Source: CAYSPG01 sp964432885
Lineage (GTDB): Bacteria; Bacteroidota; Bacteroidia; AKYH767-A; OLB10
Direction of reading: 5' to 3'
Length of the DNA stretch: 64,000 nucleotides
Assembly: GCA_964432885.1 (NCBI GenBank)
Contig: CAYSPG010000021.1
Location: forward strand, 1-64,000
Of the stretch, positions 16,431 through 24,578 are shown piece after piece. The notes beneath the pieces were generated by a model. It did no database searches. It saw nothing but the letters and a program-made list of their open reading frames with translations, and was not told where the DNA came from. A program made the translations under genes and the position numbers. The stretch's first letter is position 1, and every line of letters starts with the position of its first letter.

Positions 16431-17198
16431 TTACATCGAATTAGTATTTATTTTATCACAAAATTCTTTCAGTTCAAAAGCATTTGCCAGTTTAAAATCA
16501 CCTATACGAGTTCTGCATAAAGATGCAAGGTATGCACCTGAGTTAAGTGCTAAGCCAAAATCATTTGCAAGCGAACGAATATAAGTTCCCTTACTGCATA
16601 CTACTTTAAACTCAACCAAAGGCAAATCAAATCCTGTAATTTCAAATGCATGTATGGAAACTTCTTTGGGTTGCATTTTTATTTCCCGCCCCTTGCGTGC
16701 ACTTACATAAGCGCGCTCACCAGCAATAATAGTTGCTGAATGTGCTGGTGGAATTTGTTGCAATGTGCCGGTAAATTTTTTTGTGGTTCCAATCAACAAC
16801 TCTTTTGTAATGTGTTCAACCGGAAATTTTTTATCCGGTAAGGTTTCGCAATCGTAAGATGGTGTGGTGGCTCCCAAACAAAAAGTGCCGGTGTATTCTT
16901 TTTCCATTCCCATTAGTTCATCAATTTTTTTTGTGAACTTGCCTGTGCAGATAATCAGTAGTCCGGTTGCAAGCGGGTCAAGCGTGCCGGCATGGCCTAC
17001 TTTTATTCCTTTGTAAATACGTTCGCCTTCTGAGTTTTTTACTCTCTCAAGCGTGGTACGAATTTTTTTTACGACATCAAATGATGTCCACTCGTAAGGT
17101 TTGTTGATGAGGATTGTTTCACCGGCAATAAAATCTGCCTCCCCCCAACCCCTCTCCATAATTGAGTGGTTGCGCGCTTTGATTGATTTTTGATGCAT
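16431..17198 (-). CDS. truB: tRNA pseudouridine-55 synthase TruB
   Basis: TruB converts U55 in the T loop of tRNAs. The catalytic Asp is in GHAGTLDPLATGLL, and the N-terminal LINKPYEWTSFDVVKKIR and GTYIRSLANDFG motifs are present. The open frame starts at 17198. Residues about 8-22 (containing NHSIMERGWGEAD) are encoded by a family B repeat (17139-17176), so the original N terminus seems to have been extended by an in-frame insertion just before FIAGETILINKP. ATG 17159, which lies at the edge of the repeat, is an alternative start. The gene follows uppP by 17 bases on the same strand. Confidence 0.93.
   Translation of the reverse strand: MHQKSIKARNHSIMERGWGEADFIAGETILINKPYEWTSFDVVKKIRTTLERVKNSEGERIYKGIKVGHAGTLDPLATGLLIICTGKFTKKIDELMGMEKEYTGTFCLGATTPSYDCETLPDKKFPVEHITKELLIGTTKKFTGTLQQIPPAHSATIIAGERAYVSARKGREIKMQPKEVSIHAFEITGFDLPLVEFKVVCSKGTYIRSLANDFGLALNSGAYLASLCRTRIGDFKLANAFELKEFCDKINTNSM
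17139..17176. repeat. Family B repeat in the truB 5' coding end
   Basis: CCTCCCCCCAACCCCTCTCC, then a divergent second half and a terminal GCGCGC. It parallels the repeat at 46276-46319 (CCTCACCCCTAACCCCTCTC… AAGCGCGC). Confidence 0.65.
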
Positions 17199-17215
17199 GA
17201 ATCAAAACATATTAA

Positions 17216-18016
17216 TCAAACCATCTTTAATTCAACACCCATAAAATATAAAAGCAAAATTGCTGAACCAACAATGATGCGATACCAACCAAAAATTTTA
17301 AAACCGTGTTTGGTAAGGTAACTTATAAATGATTTTATGGCTAACCAGGCTACAATAAACGCTACCACATTGCCAATGGCAAACAATTGAATTTCTTCAG
17401 TCGAAAAATTGCCCTGTGCCTTATACAGTTTAAACATTTTATAAACCGTAGCGGCAAACATTGTTGGAACGGCAAGGAAAAAAGAAAATTCAGCAGCGGT
17501 TTTTTTATTTAGGTTTTGAGTTAAGCCGCCAATAATTGTAGCAGCCGAACGCGACACACCGGGTATCATGGCAATGCATTGAAACAGTCCGATAATAAAA
17601 GCCGACTTGTCCGATTGCAATTCTGACTTCCCGTTTTCTTCGGCAGCATGAAACCATTTATCAAGCAGAATAAAAATTATACCGCCAACCAAAAGCATCA
17701 CGGCTACCACAATAATATTGCCAAGCAGGGCATCAATATAATCGTCAAGCAGTTTGCCAAAAATAACGGCAGGAATAAATGCGATAAAAAGTTTTTTATA
17801 AAAATTAAAATCTATTTTTAAAAACCGCTGCCAGTACAAAACCACTACCGAAAGTATGGCCCCAAATTGAATAGCCACAGTAAATGTTTTGGTAAGCGGA
17901 TTATCAGCAATGCCCATTAAGGATGAACCAATAATCATGTGGCCTGTGGATGAAACCGGAAGAAACTCTGTAATGCCTTCGATGATGGCCAGCACAATCG
18001 CTTGGAATATTGTCAT
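17216..18016 (-). CDS. uppP: Undecaprenyl-diphosphatase UppP (BacA family)
   Basis: This integral membrane enzyme dephosphorylates undecaprenyl diphosphate so the lipid carrier can be reused for peptidoglycan synthesis. The 266-residue, roughly eight-helix protein carries both signatures: EGITEFLPVSSTGHMII and PGVSRSAATIIGG. The start ATG 18016 opens directly into the first helix. It sits between DUF3098 and truB in a cluster that is commonly conserved in Bacteroidota (ftsX-DUF3098-uppP-truB-queA). Confidence 0.96.
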   Translation of the reverse strand: MTIFQAIVLAIIEGITEFLPVSSTGHMIIGSSLMGIADNPLTKTFTVAIQFGAILSVVVLYWQRFLKIDFNFYKKLFIAFIPAVIFGKLLDDYIDALLGNIIVVAVMLLVGGIIFILLDKWFHAAEENGKSELQSDKSAFIIGLFQCIAMIPGVSRSAATIIGGLTQNLNKKTAAEFSFFLAVPTMFAATVYKMFKLYKAQGNFSTEEIQLFAIGNVVAFIVAWLAIKSFISYLTKHGFKIFGWYRIIVGSAILLLYFMGVELKMV

Positions 18017-18019
18017 TGG

Positions 18020-18090
18020 TAATTGAGTTATTAGTTATTTAGCTAATCAAAAAAAATGACTGAGTAATTTAATAACCTGATAACTAATTT
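18020..18090. repeat. TTATTGAG/TTATTAG repeat-rich gap
   Basis: GAGTTATTAGTTATT is followed by an imperfect inverse, AATAACCTGATAACTAAT. The same word family recurs as a tandem run at 24511-24566. It lies between uppP and DUF3098. Confidence 0.5.
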
Positions 18091-18094
18091 TAAA

Positions 18095-18394
18095 TTAGTC
18101 CTTCGCCTTTATTACTATAGCAAATACTTCCACCACATAACCAAGCACGGTTACAAATGGCGCAACAACCAAACGTTGTGTATCAAAAATGGCGGGATTA
18201 AAAACTTTAGGGTCATCACTGCCACCGCCCGACATTAAAACGTATCCTATAAAAATTAACGCAAGCCCGGTGAGCATTAAAATATAATTGATGCGGCCAA
18301 AAGCAAATTCGGCTTGCGCTTTTTCTTTTGAAATAACATTTGATTTGGTTGAAACGGTTTTTACCTGTGCAGCAATGGTTTTTGATTTCGCCAT
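18095..18394 (-). CDS. DUF3098 inner-membrane protein
   Basis: The 99-residue protein has a charged N-terminal tail, then two transmembrane helices (about 33-50 and 76-95) in the arrangement FAFGRINYILMLTGLALIF…FVTVLGYVVEVFAIV, which is the DUF3098 pattern. It lies 10 bases downstream of ftsX on the same strand. Its steady linkage to ftsX and uppP suggests a role in envelope growth or division, but no function is known. Confidence 0.9.
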   Translation of the reverse strand: MAKSKTIAAQVKTVSTKSNVISKEKAQAEFAFGRINYILMLTGLALIFIGYVLMSGGGSDDPKVFNPAIFDTQRLVVAPFVTVLGYVVEVFAIVIKAKD

Positions 18395-18404
18395 AAAAAA
18401 TTAA

Positions 18405-19277
18405 TTAATAAATGTCTTCTGTTCGCTGGCGAAGATACTTATTAACGGCAAAATAGGTACTGATACCCGAAACAAAAATTCCAAGAACAATTACCATACA
18501 TAAAACGATGAAAAGGATAGTAATATCCTCAAATACCATTAACTCAGGAACTTGCTTTTGTGCATAATAAAATAGCACTATTAACAATACATCGGCTATA
18601 ATGGCTCCATAAAATCCCTGCAAAATTCCTTTAATTAAAAATGGTTTGCGAATAAAATTGCGGGTAGCGCCCACAAGTTTCATGCTTTTAATAAGCAACC
18701 GCTTTGCATAAAGCGATAGCCGAATGGTATTATTAATTAACGCACCGGCAATAAAAAAAAGCAAAGCGCTAAAGCCAAGTATTATCAAGCTAATGGTGCG
18801 CACATTTTTATTTATCACATTTACCAACGATTCCTGAAAATAGGATTCCTTAATTACCTCAACATGGTTTAATGACTCTTTAAGCCGTTGAATATTTTCC
18901 TGCTCGGCAAACTCTGATTTTAAGCGCACATCAATGGATGGTAGCAGAGGGTTATAACCCAAAAATGTTGTAAAGTCTTCTCCTAATTCCTGCTTTAAGT
19001 TTTCAGCAGCTTCTTCCTTGGTTATATATTTTACATCTTTTACATACGAATTTCCCTGCAAAAGTTTTATCAAACTTTGCGTATCATTTTCTGACGATTC
19101 GGGCTTAAGTATCAGTGACAGTACTACATTTTCCTTTACATAGTCAGAAAGCTTTTTTGCGTTAAGCAAAAGCAAACCTAACGTGCCAATCATAAACAGC
19201 ACCAATGAAATGCTGATAATGGTTGAAATGTATGAACTGCGTAAAGCTTTTCGTGCAAGTTTATTGTCTTCGCTCAT
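18405..19277 (-). CDS. ftsX: Cell division protein FtsX
   Basis: FtsX is the permease-like partner of the ATPase FtsE and passes signals to periplasmic wall hydrolases at the septum. From ATG 19277 (MSEDNKLARKALRSS) it is 290 residues. It has a first transmembrane helix (about 19-40), an extracytoplasmic domain containing VKYITKEEAAENLKQELGED and NPLLPSIDVRL, and three C-terminal helices with the KLVGATRNFIRKPFL coupling segment. The alternative start three codons upstream overlaps a -7 box. ftsE is not adjacent, as is common in this phylum. It heads the minus-strand operon. Confidence 0.93.
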   Translation of the reverse strand: MSEDNKLARKALRSSYISTIISISLVLFMIGTLGLLLLNAKKLSDYVKENVVLSLILKPESSENDTQSLIKLLQGNSYVKDVKYITKEEAAENLKQELGEDFTTFLGYNPLLPSIDVRLKSEFAEQENIQRLKESLNHVEVIKESYFQESLVNVINKNVRTISLIILGFSALLFFIAGALINNTIRLSLYAKRLLIKSMKLVGATRNFIRKPFLIKGILQGFYGAIIADVLLIVLFYYAQKQVPELMVFEDITILFIVLCMVIVLGIFVSGISTYFAVNKYLRQRTEDIY

Positions 19278-19283
19278 GGGAGG

Positions 19284-19291
19284 CAAAAATA
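19284..19291 (-). promoter_or_regulatory. -7 box TATTTTTG for ftsX
   Basis: A perfect TAnnTTTG match ending 7 bases before ATG 19277, predicting a leaderless or nearly leaderless mRNA for the ftsX operon. Confidence 0.45.
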
Positions 19292-19432
19292 AATGCAGCG
19301 TATAATACTATAGTGGACACCATAAAAAAATATTAAACAGTTATTCACCATATTTTGCAAATTCAAATTTGCCTTCTCAAATGATTTTAGGAGATGGCTA
19401 AAATTTTGCATCCTTTTCTTTAAACTTGCCAC

Positions 19433-22400
19433 ATGCCTGCATGCCTTAAATTAAAATTCGCTTTTCTTATTTCGGTTTGCTGCCTGTTTTTTTTTAGCGC
19501 ATCCTTTTCTCAATCACAAAAATTTATTGTTACCACCCGGTTTCTGGGATTAAAAGACGGATTGGCCGGCAAGCAGGTAAACTGCGGCATGCAGGATAGC
19601 AAAGGGTTTATATGGTTTGGCACCAACCATGGTTTGCAACGGTATGACGGAAAAAATTTTCGTTTGTTTTCAAAAGAAAAAAGTGGCATGCAGGATAATA
19701 ATGTGATACAAATTTTTGAAGACCAAAATAATTTATTGTGGATACTTTATGGCACATCGGGTACCGACCGTTATTTTAATGGCAAAACCGATGTGCTTGA
19801 TTTAAACACACATGAAATAAAAAGTGTTGCAAACAAATTTGGCTCAGCAATTCCGTTTAGCGAAAAAGACATAGCCGCTTTTAAAGCCAATGAAAAACGC
19901 GAAATGATTTTTGTTGTGCGAACAAAAAGTTCCTTATCAGATTTGTGGCATTATGCACGTGCTACAGGATTTAAAAAAATAATGCAAGGACATGAAATAG
20001 GTACTGCCTACCTGCGCATTATTTATAAAGACAAATTAATCATGCTCAATATTGAAAATAACCGTATTGTAATTCTTAATGAGAACGGTAGCAATGCGCA
20101 CTATTTTAATTCGTCAGATGATATACGGGGCTTATTTTGTTTAGGTATAAATGCTCAAAGCACACCGTTTATTATTGAGTCGGCCAAAACGTTAGAAGCA
20201 GGACAAAGATATGCTGCCCCATTTATTTCAGAAATTACTAAAAACGGTAGTGTAAAAAAAATTAGTAATCAGTACTTTGATTTTATTAAAGGCAGTGTAA
20301 ACCAAATGGAATATTATACTGCATGCGACCCCTATTCTGGCCAAATGATTTTGAGTCAATACAATAATGGGTTATCGCTTTTTGACGGCAGCAATTATAT
20401 TTTGCTGATGGATTCTGCTGAGTTGAAAGCAAATAATTTTTTCAGGATGCGCGGTTTTTTTAGCACGGGTAATAACCGTTATTGGCTGTGCACTGATTAT
20501 GGTGTGTATATATTCACCATTAAACCCAACAATTTTACACATCTGCTTAGCAATGATGTAATAAAATTTCCGGTGGGTACCGACCATCAGTCAAGAAGTA
20601 TATATGCTGATGATACAGCAATATATGCTAATTGCTGGAATGGATTTTTTAGGATTAATAAAAACAATCAGGATGGTTATATCTATAACCATATTGCTGG
20701 AAAAGACACTATTGGTTTGGGAGATGGATTTTATTATGACGGAATTTATTTTTGGCACAATGGCCCCAATAATAAAATTATCAGGTGGAACCCAACTTAT
20801 GGCAAGTTTGATTTTTTTTATTCTGAAAACTCAGGTGTGTGGAGTGGTACTACATTAAGAAACGGGAAATTAATTATTGGGCAAATTGCAGGCATTTCAG
20901 TTTTCGAAAATAATTCATTCAGTAGATTAAAAAAATGTGATGGCTCCGATTATGCAGGATGGTTTTACCAGTTTTTTTATGATATTGACAGTACCTTGTG
21001 GGCTGTTGCAAATAACGGATTGTACAAAATTGAAAACAACAACTGTATTAGCGCTCATTATTCTGCTGATGAAAAAGACTCAGCATTTCGTATTCCGTTT
21101 TCGGATATACATTATGTGCACCAGGACAAGGATAAAAATTTTTGGATGGCAACAAACGGTGCCGGATTAATAAAATGGAATCGAACACAAAATACATTTG
21201 AGCAATTTACAGTTGCTGATGGTTTAAGCTCCAATGTATTGTATGCAGTGCTTGAAGATGAGAAAGGTTTTTTTTGGATGAGCAGCGAATATGGAATCAT
21301 GCGCTTTGACCCTTTATCACATTCGGTAAAAACATATACAACCGATGACGGACTAACCGACAATGAATTTAACCGTATCAGTTATTTTAAAGCGGTTGAC
21401 GGCAGAATGTTTTTTGGCGGGCTTAATGGCATCAATGCATTTTATTCAAAAGATTTTTTGAGTGATACCACTGCATTTAACGCTCCGTTGCGCGTAGTTT
21501 CCTATAATCAATTTAATGGCGAAAAAGAAATTCTGGTTGACCGTACAAATGAACTTGCACAAAATAATTCCATCACATTAAATCCAGGAGATAAATTTTT
21601 TACACTTGAATTTCAGTTGCTTGATTTTGAAGAAGGCAAACACCGCTTTGCTTACAAAATTGAAGGCGTGGATAAAGACTGGATTTATACCGCAGAAAAT
21701 TCAATCCGCTTAAGCGGATTGCCTTACGGAAATTTTATATTGTGCGTAAAAGGACAGAACATGGATGGGCAATGGAGCGGTGATGAATTAAAAATTCCGT
21801 TGCATGTACTAACTCCGTTTTATTTGCAATGGTGGTTTGTGCTTTTCTCATTTGCAGTGATAGTATTGGCTGTTTTATTTTTCTTCCGTTGGAGAACAAA
21901 CCAATTGCTGAAAGCAAAAACAGCGTTGGAAATAACGGTTGGTGAGAGAACCGAGCAATTAAGAATTTCGCTGGGCGAAAAAGAAGTGTTGCTAAAAGAA
22001 ATTCATCACCGCGTAAAAAATAATTTGCAGGTAATTGTAAGCTTGCTTGATATGCATCAGAAAAAAATTGACTCGCCCGTTTTGCAACATTCATTTATCG
22101 AAGCTAAAACCAATGTGAGAAGTATTTCACTCATTCACGAAAATCTATACCGTCACGAAAATTTGGGTGGTGTTGATGTAAATTCTTTTGTTAATGATTT
22201 AATAAAGCAAGTGAGCACCGTTTTTAATCCCACAAAAAAACAAATTGATTTTATTTGTGATGTGCCTCAAATGCAGCTTGATATTGAAACAACAGTTCCG
22301 CTTGGTTTAATCTTAAACGAACTACTCACCAACTCATTTAAATATACATTTGATAAAGTTGACAGAATGAAAATTGCTGTTGCCATAAAAAAAACAGATG

Positions 22401-22603
22401 ATGAAGCGTATGAATTAATTTATTGCGACAATGGCTTGGGGCTACCAAAAGATTTTGAATTAAAAAAAACAAATACACTTGGCATGAATCTTATTAAAGA
22501 TTTAAGCAGGCAAATTGGAGGCAGCGTAAATTATAAATTTGAAAACGGAAGTTGTTTTACGGTAAAGTTTTTGTCGTTGAAGGGGAGAAAGAAAGTGGAT
22601 TGA
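19433..22603 (+). CDS. Hybrid-type beta-propeller sensor histidine kinase (HisKA_2)
   Basis: The 1056-residue kinase has a signal sequence, a large periplasmic region of two-component propeller repeats (FIWFGTNHGLQRYDGKNFRLF-like blades, for example NFWMATNGAGLIKWN and FFWMSSEYGIMRFD), a Y_Y_Y domain (GKHRFAYKIEGVDKDWIY), one transmembrane helix (about 800-820), a short coiled linker, a HisKA_2 domain with phospho-acceptor His near 858 (EIHHRVKNNLQVIVSLLDM) and a HATPase domain (LILNELLTNSFKYTF, DNGLGLP). It lacks a receiver. Its likely partner is the LytTR regulator at 23278, now separated by a 674-base stretch holding repeats and a GxxExxY gene. Confidence 0.93.
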   Translation: MPACLKLKFAFLISVCCLFFFSASFSQSQKFIVTTRFLGLKDGLAGKQVNCGMQDSKGFIWFGTNHGLQRYDGKNFRLFSKEKSGMQDNNVIQIFEDQNNLLWILYGTSGTDRYFNGKTDVLDLNTHEIKSVANKFGSAIPFSEKDIAAFKANEKREMIFVVRTKSSLSDLWHYARATGFKKIMQGHEIGTAYLRIIYKDKLIMLNIENNRIVILNENGSNAHYFNSSDDIRGLFCLGINAQSTPFIIESAKTLEAGQRYAAPFISEITKNGSVKKISNQYFDFIKGSVNQMEYYTACDPYSGQMILSQYNNGLSLFDGSNYILLMDSAELKANNFFRMRGFFSTGNNRYWLCTDYGVYIFTIKPNNFTHLLSNDVIKFPVGTDHQSRSIYADDTAIYANCWNGFFRINKNNQDGYIYNHIAGKDTIGLGDGFYYDGIYFWHNGPNNKIIRWNPTYGKFDFFYSENSGVWSGTTLRNGKLIIGQIAGISVFENNSFSRLKKCDGSDYAGWFYQFFYDIDSTLWAVANNGLYKIENNNCISAHYSADEKDSAFRIPFSDIHYVHQDKDKNFWMATNGAGLIKWNRTQNTFEQFTVADGLSSNVLYAVLEDEKGFFWMSSEYGIMRFDPLSHSVKTYTTDDGLTDNEFNRISYFKAVDGRMFFGGLNGINAFYSKDFLSDTTAFNAPLRVVSYNQFNGEKEILVDRTNELAQNNSITLNPGDKFFTLEFQLLDFEEGKHRFAYKIEGVDKDWIYTAENSIRLSGLPYGNFILCVKGQNMDGQWSGDELKIPLHVLTPFYLQWWFVLFSFAVIVLAVLFFFRWRTNQLLKAKTALEITVGERTEQLRISLGEKEVLLKEIHHRVKNNLQVIVSLLDMHQKKIDSPVLQHSFIEAKTNVRSISLIHENLYRHENLGGVDVNSFVNDLIKQVSTVFNPTKKQIDFICDVPQMQLDIETTVPLGLILNELLTNSFKYTFDKVDRMKIAVAIKKTDDEAYELIYCDNGLGLPKDFELKKTNTLGMNLIKDLSRQIGGSVNYKFENGSCFTVKFLSLKGRKKVD

Positions 22604-22612
22604 ATAAAAAAT

Positions 22613-22669
22613 GCCACAAAGGCTCTAAGACACTAAGAAAAAAACTTGGTGACTTAGTGTCTTAGTGGC
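22613..22669. repeat. Family D inverted repeat, left of the GxxExxY gene
   Basis: The left arm GCCACAAAGGCTCTAAGACA… (22613-22637) and right arm CTTGGTGACTTAGTGTCTTA… (22645-22669) are inverse with 20 of 25 positions matching, around seven A residues. It follows the kinase stop codon by nine bases and could also act as a terminator-like hairpin. Confidence 0.85.
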
Positions 22670-22687
22670 GAAAAAAAAATAATAGTA

Positions 22688-23193
22688 GCCACAAAGGCTC
22701 AAAGACTCTAAGATAAAAACACACAATTGAAGAATTACAAATGAATTACATCCCATTATCTCAAGAGGAAGAAAGAACAGCTACAGCAATTGTAAATGCA
22801 GCTTTTAGGGTTCACAAGGAATTAGGCCCCGGATTGCTCGAAAAAGTTTATGAGGCCTGTATGGCTCATGTTTTAATTAAAGAAGGACATTTTGTAAAAA
22901 GGCAAATTGATATTCCAATTGTATTTGAAGGACTGAAATTTGATGAGGGATTACGACTTGATTTGTTGGTTAATGATATTGGTATTGCCGAAATTAAAGC
23001 AGTAGATTTAATAAATCCTGTTTGGGAAGCACAAGTTTTATCGCATTTAAAACTAACGGGAATTCGACTTGGGTTTCTCGTAAATTTTAATGTGCCCTTA
23101 ATTAAACAAGGAATTAAACGATTTGTAATTTAGAATAAAAAAATAAGATAAAGACTCAGAGAATAAAACTTAGTGCCTCTGTGTCTTAGTGGC
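22688..23193 (+). mobile_element. Candidate GxxExxY cassette bounded by inverted repeats
   Basis: A family D left arm (22688-22712, GCCACAAAGGCTCAAAGACT…) and a right arm (23169-23193, CTTAGTGCCTCTGTGTCTTA…) face each other around the GxxExxY gene. The unit is about 506 bases and carries no transposase. Calling it mobile is an inference from the repeat arrangement and from its position between a kinase gene and regulator gene. Confidence 0.45.
22741..23133 (+). CDS. GxxExxY protein, PD-(D/E)XK nuclease-like
   Basis: The 130-residue protein carries the signature G31LLE34KVY37 and a PD-(D/E)XK-like core: Asp74 in LRLDLLV and E84-I-K86 in IAEIKAVD. This family is small, single-domain and often multi-copy in Bacteroidota and other environmental bacteria; its biological role is not established. 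Nuclease activity is predicted from the fold only. The gene is flanked by family D palindromic repeats on both sides, unlike its neighbours. It may be a nuclease that acts on the repeats or simply a passenger. Start ATG 22741 follows a repeat arm by 28 bases. Confidence 0.88.
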   Translation: MNYIPLSQEEERTATAIVNAAFRVHKELGPGLLEKVYEACMAHVLIKEGHFVKRQIDIPIVFEGLKFDEGLRLDLLVNDIGIAEIKAVDLINPVWEAQVLSHLKLTGIRLGFLVNFNVPLIKQGIKRFVI

Positions 23194-23207
23194 AAAAAAA
23201 TATTATT

Positions 23208-23264
23208 GGCACAAAGGCTCTAATACACAAAGAAATAAACTTGGCGCCTTGGTGAATTAGTGGC
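23208..23264. repeat. Family D inverted repeat, right of the GxxExxY gene
   Basis: The left arm begins GGCACAAAGGCTCTAATACA (23208-23232) and the right arm CTTGGCGCCTTGGTGAATTA (23240-23264). It ends 13 bases before the regulator ATG at 23278, so the leader of that gene consists of repeat DNA. Confidence 0.85.
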
Positions 23265-23277
23265 AAAAAAAAATAAT

Positions 23278-24009
23278 ATGTCAAAACTAAAAATAGGAAT
23301 TGTAGAAGACGAGCTACTGATTGCACGAAGCATTAAAGATACGCTTAACGAACTTGGTTACGACTACACCGAGCCGTGCATCAGCTATACCGAAGCAATT
23401 GAAATGATTGCTGAAGAAAAACCCGACATGCTTTTGCTTGACATAAACCTAAGCGGAAAAAAGGATGGCATTGATGTAGCTGCACACATAAACGAAAAAT
23501 ATAAAATACCTTTTATTTTTCTCACAGCCAACAGCGATGCCGCAACCATTGAACGTGCAAAAAAAGTAAAGCCTCATGCCTACTTGGTAAAACCATTTAC
23601 AAAAGATGAGTTGTTTGCATCCATAGAAATTGCATTCAGTAATTACAACAGCAAATCAAAACAGGAGCAAATTAATACGGCAACAAAAATTAACAATGCA
23701 CTTTTTATAAGAGAGAACAATGCATTTGTAAAAATTCTTTTTAGCGAAATTATTTTTATAGAGAGCCAGGAAAATTATGTCAAGGTGCATGCAACAGGCA
23801 ACAAACGATTTATGTTACGCTCCACGTTTACAGATTTTTTAGAGCAGTTACCCAACGATTTATTTTTCCGCACTGGCCGCAGTCATGCCGTGCAGTTAGA
23901 AATGGTAGAAAAAATTGAACCTACAGAAGTTATGGTTGGCGGACAAAAAATTCCGCTGAGCAAAACCAATCGCGATGAGTTGTATCTGCGGTTGGGGATT
24001 AGGGAGTAA
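23278..24009 (+). CDS. LytTR-family response regulator
   Basis: From ATG 23278 (MSKLKIGIVEDE) the protein is 243 residues. It has a receiver domain with the acidic pair (VEDE), the phospho-acceptor Asp in DMLLLDINLSGKKDG and the Lys in LVKPFT, then a LytTR DNA-binding domain (about 145-240: FIESQENYVKVHATG, FFRTGRSHAVQLEMV). LytTR regulators pair with HisKA_2 or LytS-like kinases, and the kinase at 19433 is the obvious partner. The open frame reaches up to a GTG at 23260, but that codon lies inside a repeat arm, so I prefer the ATG. Confidence 0.92.
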   Translation: MSKLKIGIVEDELLIARSIKDTLNELGYDYTEPCISYTEAIEMIAEEKPDMLLLDINLSGKKDGIDVAAHINEKYKIPFIFLTANSDAATIERAKKVKPHAYLVKPFTKDELFASIEIAFSNYNSKSKQEQINTATKINNALFIRENNAFVKILFSEIIFIESQENYVKVHATGNKRFMLRSTFTDFLEQLPNDLFFRTGRSHAVQLEMVEKIEPTEVMVGGQKIPLSKTNRDELYLRLGIRE

Positions 24010-24079
24010 AAAAATACATTTTTCATTCTGAGAGATAAACCCTTTTGATAGAAATCAATTGACTGTTGCCGGGTTCTCT

Positions 24080-24114
24080 ATTCGTAAATTCGTACTAATT
24101 CGTTTTCGTTGATG
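24080..24114 (+). repeat. 35-bp interspersed repeat, copy 2
   Basis: Begins ATTCGTAAATTCGTACTAAT and ends TTCGTTGATG. It differs from the copy at 5798-5832 at three positions. It lies in the gap after the response regulator. Confidence 0.8.
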
Positions 24115-24233
24115 CTCCCCTTCGTCACACCCATCCCCTTATCCCGTCACAGTTTCAGCCTGTTTTGTCACTCTTTTTTTTCCACGCAAGTGAGGCTTTA
24201 CATATTTGAGCCACTATTTAAAAACAGTGTACG

Positions 24234-24431
24234 GTGGCAATTCTTGACTTGGATAAAACAATTTTAAGAAAAACAATTATAGGCATTACGTGCAGCGCGT
24301 GTGGAGGAAATTTAAAACGCATGGAGAAAAAAACACTTACAGAGAAAGCCATAAGCGCAGTAACGTTTGGTAAAATAAATATACAGCAGTATGAATGTGA
24401 TAATTGTAAAAAGCATTTTTTATTGGTATGA
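24234..24431 (+). CDS. Small zinc-ribbon protein
   Basis: A 65-residue open frame starting at GTG 24234 with two CxxC knuckles (Cys20/Cys23 in ITCSACGGN and Cys55/Cys58 in YECDNCKKHF), the layout of a treble-clef or zinc-ribbon domain. I do not recognise a named family. The regular CxxC spacing and lysine-rich composition support a real gene. A near-match -7 box (CATATTTG, 24201-24208) is upstream. It lies between the response regulator and another family D repeat, and may have arrived with that repeat cluster. Confidence 0.5.
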   Translation: MAILDLDKTILRKTIIGITCSACGGNLKRMEKKTLTEKAISAVTFGKINIQQYECDNCKKHFLLV

Positions 24432-24436
24432 AAAAA

Positions 24437-24501
24437 CTTAGAGTCTTTGTGTCTTAGTGGCAAAAAAATTATTAGTGCCACAAAGACACTAAGTCACGAA
24501 G
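24437..24501. repeat. Family D repeat, outward-facing copy
   Basis: A right arm (24437-24461, CTTAGAGTCTTTGTGTCTTA…) and a left arm (24477-24501, GCCACAAAGACACTAAGTCA…) flank a 15-base A/T spacer. The same right-spacer-left order also occurs at 22645-22712 and 23169-23232, so the conserved unit may be this 65-68 base outward pair. Confidence 0.85.
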
Positions 24502-24510
24502 AACAAAACT

Positions 24511-24566
24511 ACTCAACAACTTAATAACTCAATAACATAATAACCCAATAATTCAATAACTCAAAC
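24511..24566. repeat. AATAACTC-type degenerate tandem repeat
   Basis: About five imperfect copies of a roughly 10-base unit resembling TTAATAACTC/CAATAACATA run up to the start of the large T9SS gene at 24579. It is related in wording to 18020-18090. Confidence 0.55.
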
Positions 24567-24578
24567 AAAAATCAAACA

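Noticed and set aside
22613..24501. Regular repeats resembling a CRISPR array
   Set aside because: The arms alternate in orientation, the distances between them range from about 14 to over 1200 bases, and genes lie between them. There is no cas gene in the window.
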